Positions 38,101 through 46,249 of a DNA stretch of 64,000 nt are shown here, in pieces (positions within the stretch are counted from its first letter, which is position 1; each line of letters starts with the position of its first letter). Both the position numbers and the translations under genes were made by a program. Under the pieces are notes generated by a model that was given only the letters and a program-made list of their open reading frames with translations, was not told where the DNA came from and searched no databases. This DNA comes from Lepidonotus clava. Its lineage: Eukaryota > Annelida > Polychaeta > Phyllodocida > Polynoidae. The stretch is from positions 20,081,961-20,145,960 of the forward strand of contig OW387148.1 of assembly GCA_936440205.1 (NCBI GenBank), written 5' to 3'.

Positions 38101-41100
38101 TTGATTTGTCCCTCCTGCATAGATCCTGCAAACATCCACTAATCCTACTGAAGCCAAACCCACCTCAGCCTAACACATTGAATTAACCACAACGAGCCTG
38201 GCCCGTTGAAGTGAGTTTAATACACATAAGTTTGTCAATTTCTAGATGCCTCTGAAGTAGGATTCGAAGGATCTATCCCAAAGTCAGTTGGTGAGTGCTA
38301 CATAATTTGGATGCTGTCCGTCACGTGCCGTTTTGTGTCCAAAGATGAGCTAGGTTATGGTGCTTTAGCGCGGGAAAGGATGGCAACCTTACATTTGGTA
38401 GCCATCTGCAATACACTTACATACCTATAGGCTGGGTCATCGCAAATGCTGGGAAGGGAGCAGAGGGGCAAGTGAATGAATAAAGCTGTAGCAACAGCAG
38501 ATGAAACAGCAACAGCAGTAATAAATCTGACTACTTTCATTCATTCTGAGGTTTTGTGGTCTCCATAGAAACAAGACAGTTTGTCACCTAGTGGCCAGGT
38601 GACACACAATTTATGTGTCTCAAGGCCCCCGCGTCGACCAATAGGAAACTGGGCAGCTGGCACATGACCTGTGACGTCAGGGACGGTAGCCAATCACAGG
38701 GCGTGTCCCGTCGCACCCCTTGACCTGTGTCCGGTCCATATGGCGGACGCGGCTGGGAGGTTAGATCGTCTGTTGTCAGTGCCCCACCAAGAAGGATCAG
38801 TTCATAAAAATCCCTTGGGCACAACTGGGACCTTGACATAAACCGACAAACATGGCTGACGCAGAGTTGGAGACACAGACTCTGCCTGAGAAGGTCAAAG
38901 CAGAAGACATTTCGACTTGCGAGGAAGTTGCTATAGCAGACGACAACGTCAACGGGAAAGAGACTACTGAGGAGACGTTAGAGGGAGCAAATAAGGAAGA
39001 GACCAACAGTGTCTTTTCTGAGCCCAAATTAGAACCGGACCAAACACCTTCAGAGCAAATGGAAAACGGAATTAACAACTCTAGGCCACCGGTGGCCGAG
39101 GAAAGCTGCGTTATTGAAACTGAAAGTAACGCCTCAATGGAAGATACCATGGCCAAGTTGGAACACGCGTTGAAAAAGAACTTTGAACGCTTTGACGAAG
39201 TCAGTGAGAATAACGAAGAAAATGGAGTAAATGAAGAGTGCACAGGTAGTGTGATGATTTGGGCCCAACGTCGTCTGTATTGTTTTTGTTAACTTGATTC
39301 AGGAGGTAGAAATGCTGCATATTGGATGTGTCCAAGGACGGGACATCTCGCTACAATACCAATATTCAAGCTCAGTTTAAGCCAATACTTTGTGAGGTGT
39401 TCCATTAAGCCACAGTTTTATGGAATCTTGTAATATTCATTTCCAAAAATGTCTTTAGGGCATGATGTGACAAACAAGATGACATCTCAGTGTTACAAGT
39501 TTCAACTGAACCTATTTCTCCAATATACCTCCCATGGCCAGTCATGCATACAAATGGATGACCAATGTTCAAGAAAACATGTATCAAAATCGTTACTAGC
39601 CCATGTGACATAGACCTTTGTGAAGAGTTTGCTTGGCTTATAGCAATAATTGTATATATAGCCGACAATATTCTTCAATTTTAGGTTATTTTTTTATCTG
39701 TATCTGTTTCCATTGATGCATTTTGGATTAGAATATAGACTTTACATAAATGTTTTCCCCGAGTTATTTTTACATTTACACCTACCATCAGAATTTTCCA
39801 TGTCCATTTTTTTCCTTTTCTAAAACCGTTTTGTTCTTGAATCCCGACACTATCTAGTGAGTACACTATGTCACTGTAGTTTTCCCCCATTCTCCCTCAG
39901 TACACATTTTCAAAGAAAACCAAAAGTACAACCCTTCTCCCAAAAGCACAACCCCTTGTCGTAGATCTTTTCCATAGTGTTTGATCATCGTCTATGCTTA
40001 CCAATGAAGATATTTATCAAGTGTACTTATAATTATTTCTTCAGATGTCACCCAAATAGAAGGATTTACGCCCGTCCCCGACGGATGCCCTGACTGGAAG
40101 AAAGCAATGATCGAAAGGAAAAATAACCAACTCTTAGATCAAGCTCGGGTGAGTAAACATGCAATGTATTCCATTACATATCTTTTGTAGAAACCTGTCT
40201 TTAAACATTCTTAAAAATCCAAATAATTTAGATTTGACTTCCATGCTTAACTGCTTAAGTCTGTCCTAAATCAGAACCTATCATATAGATGGTGTGAAGA
40301 ATTATGTGCAAGAAGCACGTACAATAGCACGAAAGCACTGGCCGCCATATGCATACTGGTGATAACTTGAGAATAGCATTTCAATAATATTTTCTTGGTT
40401 AATTATATTTTGAGCTCTATCTGCTATCTTTTTGCTACTATATCTATCGCTGGCGTGTAAAATCGTGATTTATCTTTCAATACAATTATAAGGACCGTAT
40501 CGTATAGCAGTGATAATCAAAATCTGGTCATGTGAACCTGTTTACACAATGTCTACACCTACATGCATGCAGTTGTACACTGAAAACAAAACATTTAATC
40601 CCTACATCTAACCAAGATGTAGCGAATCGTCATACCATTATACCGGTCAACTGGCGTACTTTCCCAGAATCTTTTTATTACTGCTGGGAAAGTTAGGGGA
40701 TGAGAGGCGTATTGCCCAGACCATCTGGGTCTACATATGTTGTCGCCACCTGGTAGACACCATGTGTCCGCCATGATGGATTGGTCATGTGACCTCACCA
40801 ATGTGACAGAGAGAACCATTATGGATTTTAGGAATGCATGAAGTATTTTCCTACTGAAGCCTAAAATGTTACCAAGTAATCATAGATAAGACTCCTGAAC
40901 TAGTATTATTAATGTATGTTATTTGGATTCTTCAGTGTCACTCATCTTTTTTTCTTCAAAATAATAATAAGTGAAAGTGGTAAATTATTTCATTCAAATT
41001 AATGAGTTCTTTTTTATTTCATGTCAAATGTAGAAAGTCAAACATGAAAAAGATAAGGAAACGGAGAAATGGAAAGGAATTCCAGAATGGAAGAAGGCCT

Positions 41101-42675
41101 TGATCATGGAACGGGAGAAGAAGAAGGAGGATGAACAGGTAAGACTTGTGTGCACCCTTATGTGTCTATAGCTTTTGACATTTTCAGTATCATAATTATA
41201 CAGTTTGGTAAAGGTTAATGTGAAGCATGCTAGAATCACAAAAAGAATATATAAATTCATCATTAATGTTTTCGAAGTGGCCAAGAACGCAAATCATTTT
41301 GTACGAAATAACCAACTTGTACAAAAGTTAAGATTGATTCTACTTGTGTGTATAGTTATAACCTTACATTTCTCCACTTAAATCTCACCATTTACCTTGT
41401 TTGAACAGATTGGCTTTTTGATATCAAAACATGGCTTTATTATGATGATGGAGGTTAATGTTCAAAAAGTAGTATGCAATCCAGTTTGCATTGATTACTA
41501 TATCATTGAGTACCACCATAATGTTTAGTAGCTATTCTTGTTTCTTTTCCAAATTTTGTTGACTTCTAAGCAGAGTCATCAGTATTAATTGATGTTAAAT
41601 ATAACTGTTTCTGCTGGGTTTTGTTTCCCCTGGGAAATGAAAAATGGTGAGTAAAAAGAATGTCCAATCACAACAGCCCTTCACACATACATTGCCCGCT
41701 TACATATTTTCTATATATTATACCTCTGAGTTAGGGAATGTCTACATGCTTCTGGAGACTTCTAGGTTAATGTAAACTCAGGATGAATGTGGAACTTCTA
41801 TTCTTGTTGGTGCATACATACAGGACAAAACGTTGTAGATCTTCTTTTGTTTTAAATTCCAGCCTTTTAGCACCTGTATTGCTGGGGCTATGGGTGGATT
41901 ATCAGTCCAGTTTATTAATTTTGTTTGCCCATACCTTGTGTTTCCTGTCCCTTACCGGTACCTGCTTTGTTCAGGATCCGCTTTTAGGCCCTACTCCTGG
42001 AGATTTCCATTTCCTTTCCGTTTGGAATTAGTTTAAGGATATTCCCATATTGCCAAAGAGCACTTGTAATTCTTATTTCATTCAGCTTTATAGAAGAGAA
42101 TTCCTGGTTCACCAGCACTAGAATTGTTATTGGACTCAAAGAATGAAACTGCAGTTGTAGTCATAATACTTCTGCTTTACACGTGTTTTCATGTAAGAAT
42201 CATATGATTGTAGACTTGCACCTGTAATTTATTTTTAAGAACCATTTAGTTGAGTAGATTCTTTTAGAATGACAGAAAATCATTGATTGAAGGCTTTGGA
42301 TATACCTCAAGCTGTCCACCTTTGCTGGTCAAGTTTCGCTTCCTTTCCCTCAGACGTACTTTGCTCCATTCTTCTGGTGAAAGCATTATTAGTAGACAAT
42401 TTGCAAGAAACCCCTCCAAACCAGAAACAAATACAAACAACACAAGGTCATGCTGCATTTTGTATGCATTGAATGGGAAGTCGGAGGACAAATACTTATA
42501 TTGGAATAACTTTTGAAATGTACTCTGATTGATCCTTTAATACTGATCTTTCTATTTTGACCCACAGAATCCACAGGAAGAGGAACTGCGCAGGCGCAGG
42601 GAGGAGGAAATGCGTTTGCAGAATATGCCGGATTGGAAACGCGCTCTTATGATGAAGAAGAAAGGTGAACTCTAA
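8159..42675 (+). CDS. ESPN: Espin (actin-bundling protein), 3' part of gene, 8 exons in window
   Basis: Espins cross-link actin filaments into parallel bundles in microvilli and stereocilia. Long-form exons are 8159-9278, 30764-30877, 32660-32806, 36843-36917, 38246-38290, 40045-40148, 41034-41138 and 42568-42675. Every junction has GT-AG borders and matching phase, giving 605 residues here. Order: polyproline stretches (profilin/SH3-type ligands), a WH2 domain (DLISQIHIGVTLRKS), Ser-rich linkers, then a C-terminal charged module with three P-x-W motifs (CPDWKKAMIERK, IPEWKKALIMER, MPDWKRALMMKK). This is the order in vertebrate espins, whose module also has three P-x-W repeats and ends in K-K-G-[DE]. 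The N-terminal ankyrin repeats of long espins are absent and presumably upstream, so the gene is 5' partial. A second first exon at 38852 gives a short form. Family assignment is strong; the exact isoform set is inferred. Confidence 0.85.
8333..8346 (+). promoter_or_regulatory. CTCF-like motif inside espin coding exon (13 of 14)
   Basis: CCGCTAGGGGGCGC matches CCASYAGRKGGCRS at 13 of 14 positions. It lies in proline-rich coding sequence of high GC, so a chance match is more likely here than in the introns. Confidence 0.3.
9759..9772 (-). promoter_or_regulatory. CTCF-like motif (13 of 14)
   Basis: On the minus strand GCACCAGGTGGCAC matches CCASYAGRKGGCRS at 13 of 14 positions. A second minus-strand match lies 37 bases away, making a tandem pair in the first long espin intron. 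Confidence 0.4.
9796..9809 (-). promoter_or_regulatory. CTCF-like motif (13 of 14)
   Basis: On the minus strand CTACTAGGTGGCAG matches the consensus at 13 of 14 positions. Same orientation as the site at 9759. Confidence 0.4.
10499..10824. mobile_element. MITE with TA target duplication and internal palindromes
   Basis: The ends are inverted repeats, CACTGTTAAAAAGGTGTTTAG on the left and, read in reverse, CACTGTAAAAACAAGTGTTTAG on the right, flanked by TA on both sides. The 326-bp interior is built from many copies of TAAACATGTT or GTTTAGG and their complements, including a tandem AACCTAAACATGTTGAATAT unit. There is no coding capacity. TA flanks suggest mobilisation by a Tc1/mariner-like transposase (inference). 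Confidence 0.7.
14394..14440. promoter_or_regulatory. Promoter-like motif group in espin intron
   Basis: GCGGAAGTGATG (ETS type), TGCGCGTGCGCA at 14411 (NRF1-type palindrome) and TGATGACGTA (CRE half) lie within 45 bases in otherwise AT-rich intron. The trio is typical of TATA-less promoters. No exon can be tied to it. Confidence 0.3.
15225..15345. repeat. G-rich block with GC boxes
   Basis: A stretch of about 120 bases is almost pure purine with GGGGGCGGGGGCGGGG, matching overlapping Sp1/KLF GC boxes. It could be a regulatory element or only a low-complexity tract capable of G-quadruplex formation. Confidence 0.4.
20051..20074. repeat. (ATCC)n microsatellite
   Basis: Six tandem ATCC units in the espin intron. 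Confidence 0.9.
22545..22558 (+). promoter_or_regulatory. X-box (RFX) like site
   Basis: GTTGCCATAGCAAC is a near-perfect inverted RFX half-site pair with the usual 2-base spacer. It lies just upstream of a LINE fragment and could belong to a repeat. Confidence 0.4.
22600..23173 (+). mobile_element. LINE 3' end (CR1/jockey-type), 5' truncated
   Basis: An open frame from about 22,601 to the stop at 23,029 reads FEYASFIIDSANKSDILKLD and then KLHERCMRAIHYD, leading to Y-R-G-V-D-L-W-D-K-L-S. This is the typical end of a non-LTR reverse transcriptase (the thumb region, then the R-G-x-x-L-W-x-x-L block). A 3' UTR of about 110 bases and a 32-A tail at 23,142 follow. The catalytic domain is missing, as is usual for a 5'-truncated insertion. 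The intact tail and open frame point to a young copy. Confidence 0.8.
24908..24921 (+). promoter_or_regulatory. CTCF-like motif (13 of 14)
   Basis: CCCCCAGATGGCGG matches CCASYAGRKGGCRS at 13 of 14 positions in AT-rich intron. Confidence 0.4.
25276..25289 (+). promoter_or_regulatory. CTCF-like motif (13 of 14)
   Basis: ACACTAGGTGGCAC matches the consensus at 13 of 14 positions, in the same orientation as the sites at 24,908 and 29,408. It lies just before the minisatellite. Confidence 0.4.
25388..26400. repeat. Minisatellite of about 117 bp units with paired CTCTCCAAGCAG
   Basis: About seven tandem units of roughly 102-122 bp. Each unit has two copies of CACTCTCCAAGCAGA placed 27 bases apart, then a T-rich tract and a TTTTGCATCAAGTTTAA-like block with GACTGCTGGTAAT. 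Pairs start near 25,569, 25,688, 25,804, 25,920, 26,042, 26,148 and 26,268. The last unit is degenerate, and a lone copy sits at 25,388. The paired 14-mer is better conserved than the sequence between pairs. Short open frames crossing the array are by-products. Confidence 0.9.
29078..29140. mobile_element. Short CACTGTAAAAA element
   Basis: TACACTGTAAAAAGTGTTGC begins a short palindromic segment that ends near TTTTACAGTA. The end resembles that of the MITE at 10,499. It is probably a small or degraded relative. Confidence 0.35.
29408..29421 (+). promoter_or_regulatory. Perfect CTCF consensus match
   Basis: CCACCAGATGGCAC matches all 14 positions of CCASYAGRKGGCRS. It sits in a GC-richer island (about 29,280-29,520) beside two X-box-like sites, so this island is a good candidate for a regulatory element. 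Confidence 0.5.
29447..29460 (+). promoter_or_regulatory. X-box (RFX) like site
   Basis: GTCGCCTTGGCAAC has two RFX half-sites with a 2-base spacer. A second, weaker site, GTCGTCATGGCAAC, follows at 29,489-29,502. RFX factors drive ciliary and sensory-cell genes in animals; the link to espin is inference. Confidence 0.4.
29656..29958 (-). CDS. Possible small antisense ORF or first exon in espin intron
   Basis: A 100-codon minus-strand ORF begins MATRGSSSPEQDSTQIPEG at 29,958. The start lies in good context (TTCCATGG), and an ETS-type CCGGAAGTG lies just upstream on the same strand, which is how many TATA-less promoters look. The base composition is GC-richer than the intron around it. A possible donor (GCG|GTAATT) follows about 67 codons in. 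I recognise no protein family and found no matching downstream exon, so it may be chance. Confidence 0.25.
   Translation of the reverse strand: MATRGSSSPEQDSTQIPEGIFWPGSEVACTVPSGRAKNETQRDLTTGLVDDHESAPHCASPSTPYCGNCSPSKHMYRLYISVSLYSRLCRKSPMPYNNPP
30764..30877 (+). CDS. ESPN: Espin exon: WH2 domain
   Basis: Acceptor CTTACAG before 30,764, donor GACG|GTAAGC after 30,877; 114 bp, phase 1 to phase 1. It encodes HSDLISQIHIGVTLRKS, a clear WH2 G-actin-binding motif (amphipathic helix with L-I-x-x-I, then the LRKS version of LKKT/V). Vertebrate espins have one WH2 in the same place, after the proline-rich region. Confidence 0.85.
31635..31648 (-). promoter_or_regulatory. CTCF-like motif (13 of 14)
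   Basis: On the minus strand ACACTAGGGGGCAG matches the consensus at 13 of 14 positions. It faces the plus-oriented sites at 24.9-29.4 kb, with the WH2 exon between them. Confidence 0.4.
32660..32806 (+). CDS. ESPN: Espin exon: Ser-rich linker
   Basis: Acceptor TTCAG before 32,660 and donor ATAC|GTAAGT after 32,806; 147 bp, phase 1 to phase 1. It encodes an acidic Ser/Thr-rich linker followed by APPPTLPKPNKPSP, a further proline-rich ligand motif like those in the 8159 exon. Confidence 0.8.
33571..34540. mobile_element. GC-rich insertion with LTR-like end (fossil, family unknown)
   Basis: A tandem tract of GAACGAATATGTAA-type units (33,571-33,790) runs into a compact block with CCAAT (33,852), TATATAAAGG (33,875), AATAAA (33,899) and a GT-rich stretch. 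That order and spacing is typical of a retroelement LTR. GC-rich, codon-poor sequence follows to about 34,540, in strong contrast with the AT-rich intron. I could not define both ends or a family, and no open protein frame of such an element was recognised. It may instead be a host promoter. Confidence 0.3.
35600..35705 (-). repeat. Possible tRNA-derived SINE head
   Basis: On the minus strand CCGGGGTTTGATTGCCGG resembles the T-arm and pol III B box of a tRNA, with a weak A-box-like stretch upstream. No paired acceptor stem survives, so it is not a working tRNA gene. Confidence 0.25.
36843..36917 (+). CDS. ESPN: Espin exon: Ser/Asn linker
   Basis: Acceptor TTTTCCAG before 36,843 and donor ATCG|GTAAGT after 36,917; 75 bp, phase 1 to phase 1. 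It encodes 25 residues including GGTQSNHSNNSSVTSDD, a low-complexity linker. Confidence 0.75.
38246..38290 (+). CDS. ESPN: Espin microexon
   Basis: Acceptor TTTCTAG before 38,246 and donor GTTG|GTGAGT after 38,290; 45 bp, phase 1 to phase 1. It encodes DASEVGFEGSIPKSV. Both splice sites are strong and the phase fits both neighbours. Because the exon is symmetric it can be skipped without changing frame. Confidence 0.65.
38653..38851 (+). promoter_or_regulatory. Internal promoter for short espin
   Basis: A GC-richer stretch with an E-box CAGCTG (38,655), a perfect CRE TGACGTCA (38,672), CCAATC (38,690) and an ATGGCGG (YY1-like) at about 38,739, directly upstream of an exon that starts with its own ATG. 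It is a plausible TATA-less promoter. No initiator was identified. Confidence 0.5.
38852..39245 (+). CDS. ESPN: Alternative first coding exon of short espin
   Basis: The ATG at 38,852 is in fair context (AAACATGG), with an in-frame TGA 18 bases upstream, so the exon cannot be read through from upstream exons. It encodes 131 acidic residues beginning MADAELETQTLPEK and ending in a short charged helix (MAKLEHALKKNFERFDEV). The donor ACAG|GTAGTG leaves phase 1, matching the next exon at 40,045. The product would be 236 residues: an acidic head plus the complete three-repeat bundling module, without WH2 and polyproline. Vertebrates make small espins from internal promoters, though with different N-termini. 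Confidence 0.7.
40045..40148 (+). CDS. ESPN: Espin exon: bundling module repeat 1
   Basis: Acceptor CTTCAG before 40,045, donor CGG|GTGAGT after 40,148; phase 1 in, phase 0 out. It encodes IEGFTPVPDG followed by CPDWKKAMIERK. The P-x-W-K core is the signature of the espin actin-bundling module. Confidence 0.85.
41034..41138 (+). CDS. ESPN: Espin exon: bundling module repeat 2
   Basis: Acceptor TGTAG before 41,034, donor CAG|GTAAGA after 41,138; 105 bp, phase 0 both sides. It encodes a charged helix and IPEWKKALIMEREKKKEDEQ, close to the IPEWKRQ motif of vertebrate espin. Confidence 0.9.
42568..42675 (+). CDS. ESPN: Espin terminal exon: bundling module repeat 3
   Basis: Acceptor CCCACAG before 42,568; stop TAA at 42,673-42,675. 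It encodes a run of R and E and then MPDWKRALMMKKKGEL. Vertebrate espin ends in a third P-W repeat followed by KKGD, so this is a natural C-terminus. A weaker donor (AAAG|GTGAAC at 42,664) could extend the protein, but I found no further exon with a P-x-W motif downstream. Confidence 0.8.
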   Translation, partial: NPQEEELRRRREEEMRLQNMPDWKRALMMKKKGEL

Positions 42676-44223
42676 ATGTCAAACAAATAAGACAACTGGA
42701 CGTTCAATGATCTATTATCTAATATAACTGCTTTTTGTAGTTATTTATAGCAAACTAAGAACAGATTTGTCCTTTCCATATGAAGGCCTGTTTACATTGA
42801 AAACCAAATATGTTATTCTGAATATTAGACCTAGTTGTATACCAAAATGCAGGTCTGATTGGGGCTATTCTTTTGATTAAAGGACAATACTGCTCTTATT
42901 TTTGGTTTCTATATGATTTGTACACCAGGACTGATACTGATGACATTCCTATAGTTAGCCAATTGTCCTGAACCACGTACAAATATGTCAAATTACCCTG
43001 TGTGGGATACAAAGGTAGGACACAACTGGAATATGCCCAGATCTCCAAGATTTATCAACGCTAACAATACCTGTAATTGATTAAAGGTGGTCAAAGACTC
43101 TTGGGAATATGCTCAGTAAGACACCGTGTAATGATATCGAATGACAAGTCAGTATTTTAAAAACTATGCTTTGAGAACATGTTTGATTGTTGATTATATA
43201 TATAGGAAAGGTGACTATTTGAGGAAAGATGCCACGCAATTGTTAATGTGAACCAGAAAGTGCAAATAACCGTTCAGTGAACGCAATGCATGTAAAGAGT
43301 ATATGAAGATAACAAAAAGTGCATATAGATATATACATAAGATCGGGATCTTAGTAGAAATAACAAGGGGTTTTTACACAATAGTATCGCAATTCCTGTC
43401 GCAGTCTGTGTTGTCATCGCCTCTCTATGTGTATGGCCCGTCAACTGCCTATAGGGTTGTTCAGCATGACGTCACAGCTTGGTATGTAATTGGCTATATC
43501 CCACGATATCCATGTGGTGAAACGTCTGTTTTTCAACTCATCTACTTAAGAATTAGACAACCATATGATATTTCATGTACACTACATGAGGCAAACTTAA
43601 TGTGTATGGAGGCGTGTAACACCAAATCCTTCAAGTTATGCATGATGTGATGAACTGTCATCTACTATGTCTGATGCACCAACGAATTGTCTGTCCTTAA
43701 CATCATAATTATACAACCGTTTATTAAAGCCGTTTTAAGTTGGTATTCAAAACTCCCTCAATTTATGTCGTAAGTCACTGAATTAATTGGCAGGCTATTG
43801 GAAATCATTTGATTTCAGGTTTGTTTAAGTAAAAGAACTGACATTCATGAAATTAATTCAAAGTTATCAACCTTATTTATTGACAATAGAGGCCAAGTTT
43901 AGTGATATCGGAGGTAACGATTGCATGTATCCTATATCCCAAGCCACTCATTTTAATCATCAGTCGCTTCTATCACGTAAAAACGAATGTGTATATATGT
44001 GTATAATAATGATAATAGGCCTATACATTTTGGCAAGGTTAATCCATGTTTCGCCTGAATCGACTGGTATCTAAAAATAAGAAGATCCTGTTTAAAAAAT
44101 CGTTCGACTGTAGAAAATTGCTGCTTTTTGGTTTTCGTTTTTTCATATAGTTAGTTTTTGTAATGGTGTTCATTTAGCACGCCTGATCGCCCACTTTATA
44201 GAAGGAAAACATCCCACGTACTC

Positions 44224-44314
44224 TTATGACGTCATACTTACACTCCCTGTGATAAACCTGATGACATCACAGCACAGACATATGACATCACTTCTTTTTC
44301 CATTGACGTCATAA
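44224..44314. promoter_or_regulatory. CRE/ATF-like site cluster
   Basis: Four related octamers lie within 91 bp: TGACGTCA (44,227), TGACATCA (44,262 and 44,283) and TGACGTCA (44,304). The outer two form an inverted repeat, TTATGACGTCA and TGACGTCATAA. This looks like an ATF/CREB or AP-1 type element; its function is inferred. Confidence 0.4.
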
Positions 44315-45660
44315 GAAACCTACTGCCTCGATGTATTTTCCAAAGGTGCTACACACGTTTGCAACTTTTAAGAAAATTGTATGGGCAGAAAAAAAGAACA
44401 AGTTGCAATGTACAGTCTTGTCCAAACGGTATACTTTCTTTGCCAATAAAAATCAACAAAGGGTGTGTGCAGTAGATTAGATTTTGATGTGAAAGTTCAG
44501 CATTTCTATATCAATTGAGTCACATGTGTTGTGTCAAACGTCAACGTGATTACGTGTATAACATACGTCAACGTACTTCTCTAGTGCTACTAAGTGTTTG
44601 ATAATTATATCATAGTCAGTTACAGGCAGAATACTAAGCTTTCTACGCTTGTGGTGTATTTTCTTTGTGTCTTATGATCTGCATAATGTTACTATACACT
44701 TTAAATCCGACGGAATATCCCTTTTGCATGCTTTGTTATATGAAATTGGCATCAAAAACTACGGATAAAGGATGGAATCTTTGGAATGGAATTTGTATGT
44801 ACAATAACAGTGTTATTAGCCCTGAGTTGCGAGGAAATCTAATTTATCTCCCTTAACCTTTACTAATTGTTTTTCTCATAAATTTGGTGAAACATGAGTT
44901 TCAATTTCACAAACTGATAAAATGTTTTACCAGCAATTTGTTTATGTTCGAAGAGGAACTCACTTCATTCTGAGCACCCTGAAATCAGTTAGTTTGAAAA
45001 CATGGAAAATGTTATTTGTGTACAAGACATAATATCTGTGGGTAACATTTCACTTGTATGTCCATGTTACGTGGTAGTAGATCGGAGGCAAGTTTTGTCA
45101 GTTCAATGCAACTCTGTGTACATACATAGTGATACTGATGAGAACTATTTAACACTAAAAACGGAGCAAGGCTAAATGGAGGATTACTTCACCGAGAGGA
45201 CCACTCTGTCCCCTGTGTTGTACCGACCAATCATTTGTTCCATCAAACGCTTTTAAATAAAATATGACTTTTAAATAAGAATTCTACTCGTTTTATTACT
45301 TTTATATGAAAAGATTAACTATATTTCTGCACACGAGAAAAAGACATAATTTGTATCAATCCCTCTTATGTCATGCCCTTTCTTATTATAATATTGGTGG
45401 CATATGCATATTGTCGATCAAATAAACCCTGACATGTTTCAAAATAAGAATTAATTAAGTCCATTTTTAAGGCAACCGATGCAGCTGGATTAATGTATAG
45501 CTACAGACCTATTATGACCTGTGGTACCACCAGACCTTCCCAAAAGTTCAGTGGGAATTACTATCCCAATAGTCACGGATCACTAGTTTGATTGTTGCAT
45601 CAAGCATAATTGAACGGGCATTTAGACTAAAAGAGCAACTGCATGTCTAGTTAAAATGAT

Positions 45661-45827
45661 CAGTGGTGGATTAAGAGGGGGGCGGGGGGCGTGCGGCGGC
45701 CCCCTCCCCTATTTTTGGCCAAATAATAATGTTTTTGAATTTAAAATTCTCGGCCCCAGAGGTCCGCCGGAAAATTGTTACATTAGCACCCCCCCCCCCC
45801 CCTTGAAAAATTCTGGATCCAGCCCTG
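45661..45827. mobile_element. G/C-tract MITE (CAGTGGCGGATCCA family), copy A
   Basis: The left end CAGTGGTGGATTAAGAGGGG pairs, in reverse, with CAGGGCTGGATCCAG on the right. The interior has C and G homopolymers and no coding capacity. No clear target duplication. Confidence 0.6.
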
Positions 45828-46096
45828 CTATGGTGTGTAGGGCCTATGTGTACACGACCCCCCCCCCCCCCCCCCCAAATCTGCGCCTGGTATTATAAAC
45901 GATCATCTCCGACATACGACATAAACCAAATGAGGAATCCAAGGAAGACTTAGTGTGTTCAGGAGCCATTAGGTGGCACACGTTGTCCAACCTGCAGGTT
46001 TCCCAGCACTTTGGTGTATCATAGGCCAAGAACTGACACATGAATTGATTCAAGCAATATAAGTAAAACATGAAGCTTCTCGGTAAAGGCAACAAT

Positions 46097-46249
46097 CAGT
46101 GGCCGATTAAGAGGGGGTGCGGGGGTGTGCACCCCCCTTTTTTTTGGGGGGGGGGGGGCAAATCTAAATTTAGATTTGTTTAAAAGTAAAATTCTGGGAA
46201 AAGGGGGACGCCCCCACACGTCCATTTCAAAAAGCTGGACCCACCACTG
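46097..46249. mobile_element. G/C-tract MITE, copy B
   Basis: CAGTGGCCGATTAAGAGGGG at the left, GCTGGACCCACCACTG at the right, and a 5-base flank ACAAT on both sides. Same family as the copy at 45,661. Confidence 0.7.

Noticed and set aside
43303-43650. 115-codon plus-strand frame in the espin 3' region
   Set aside because: No protein motif, no splice sites and AT-driven composition.
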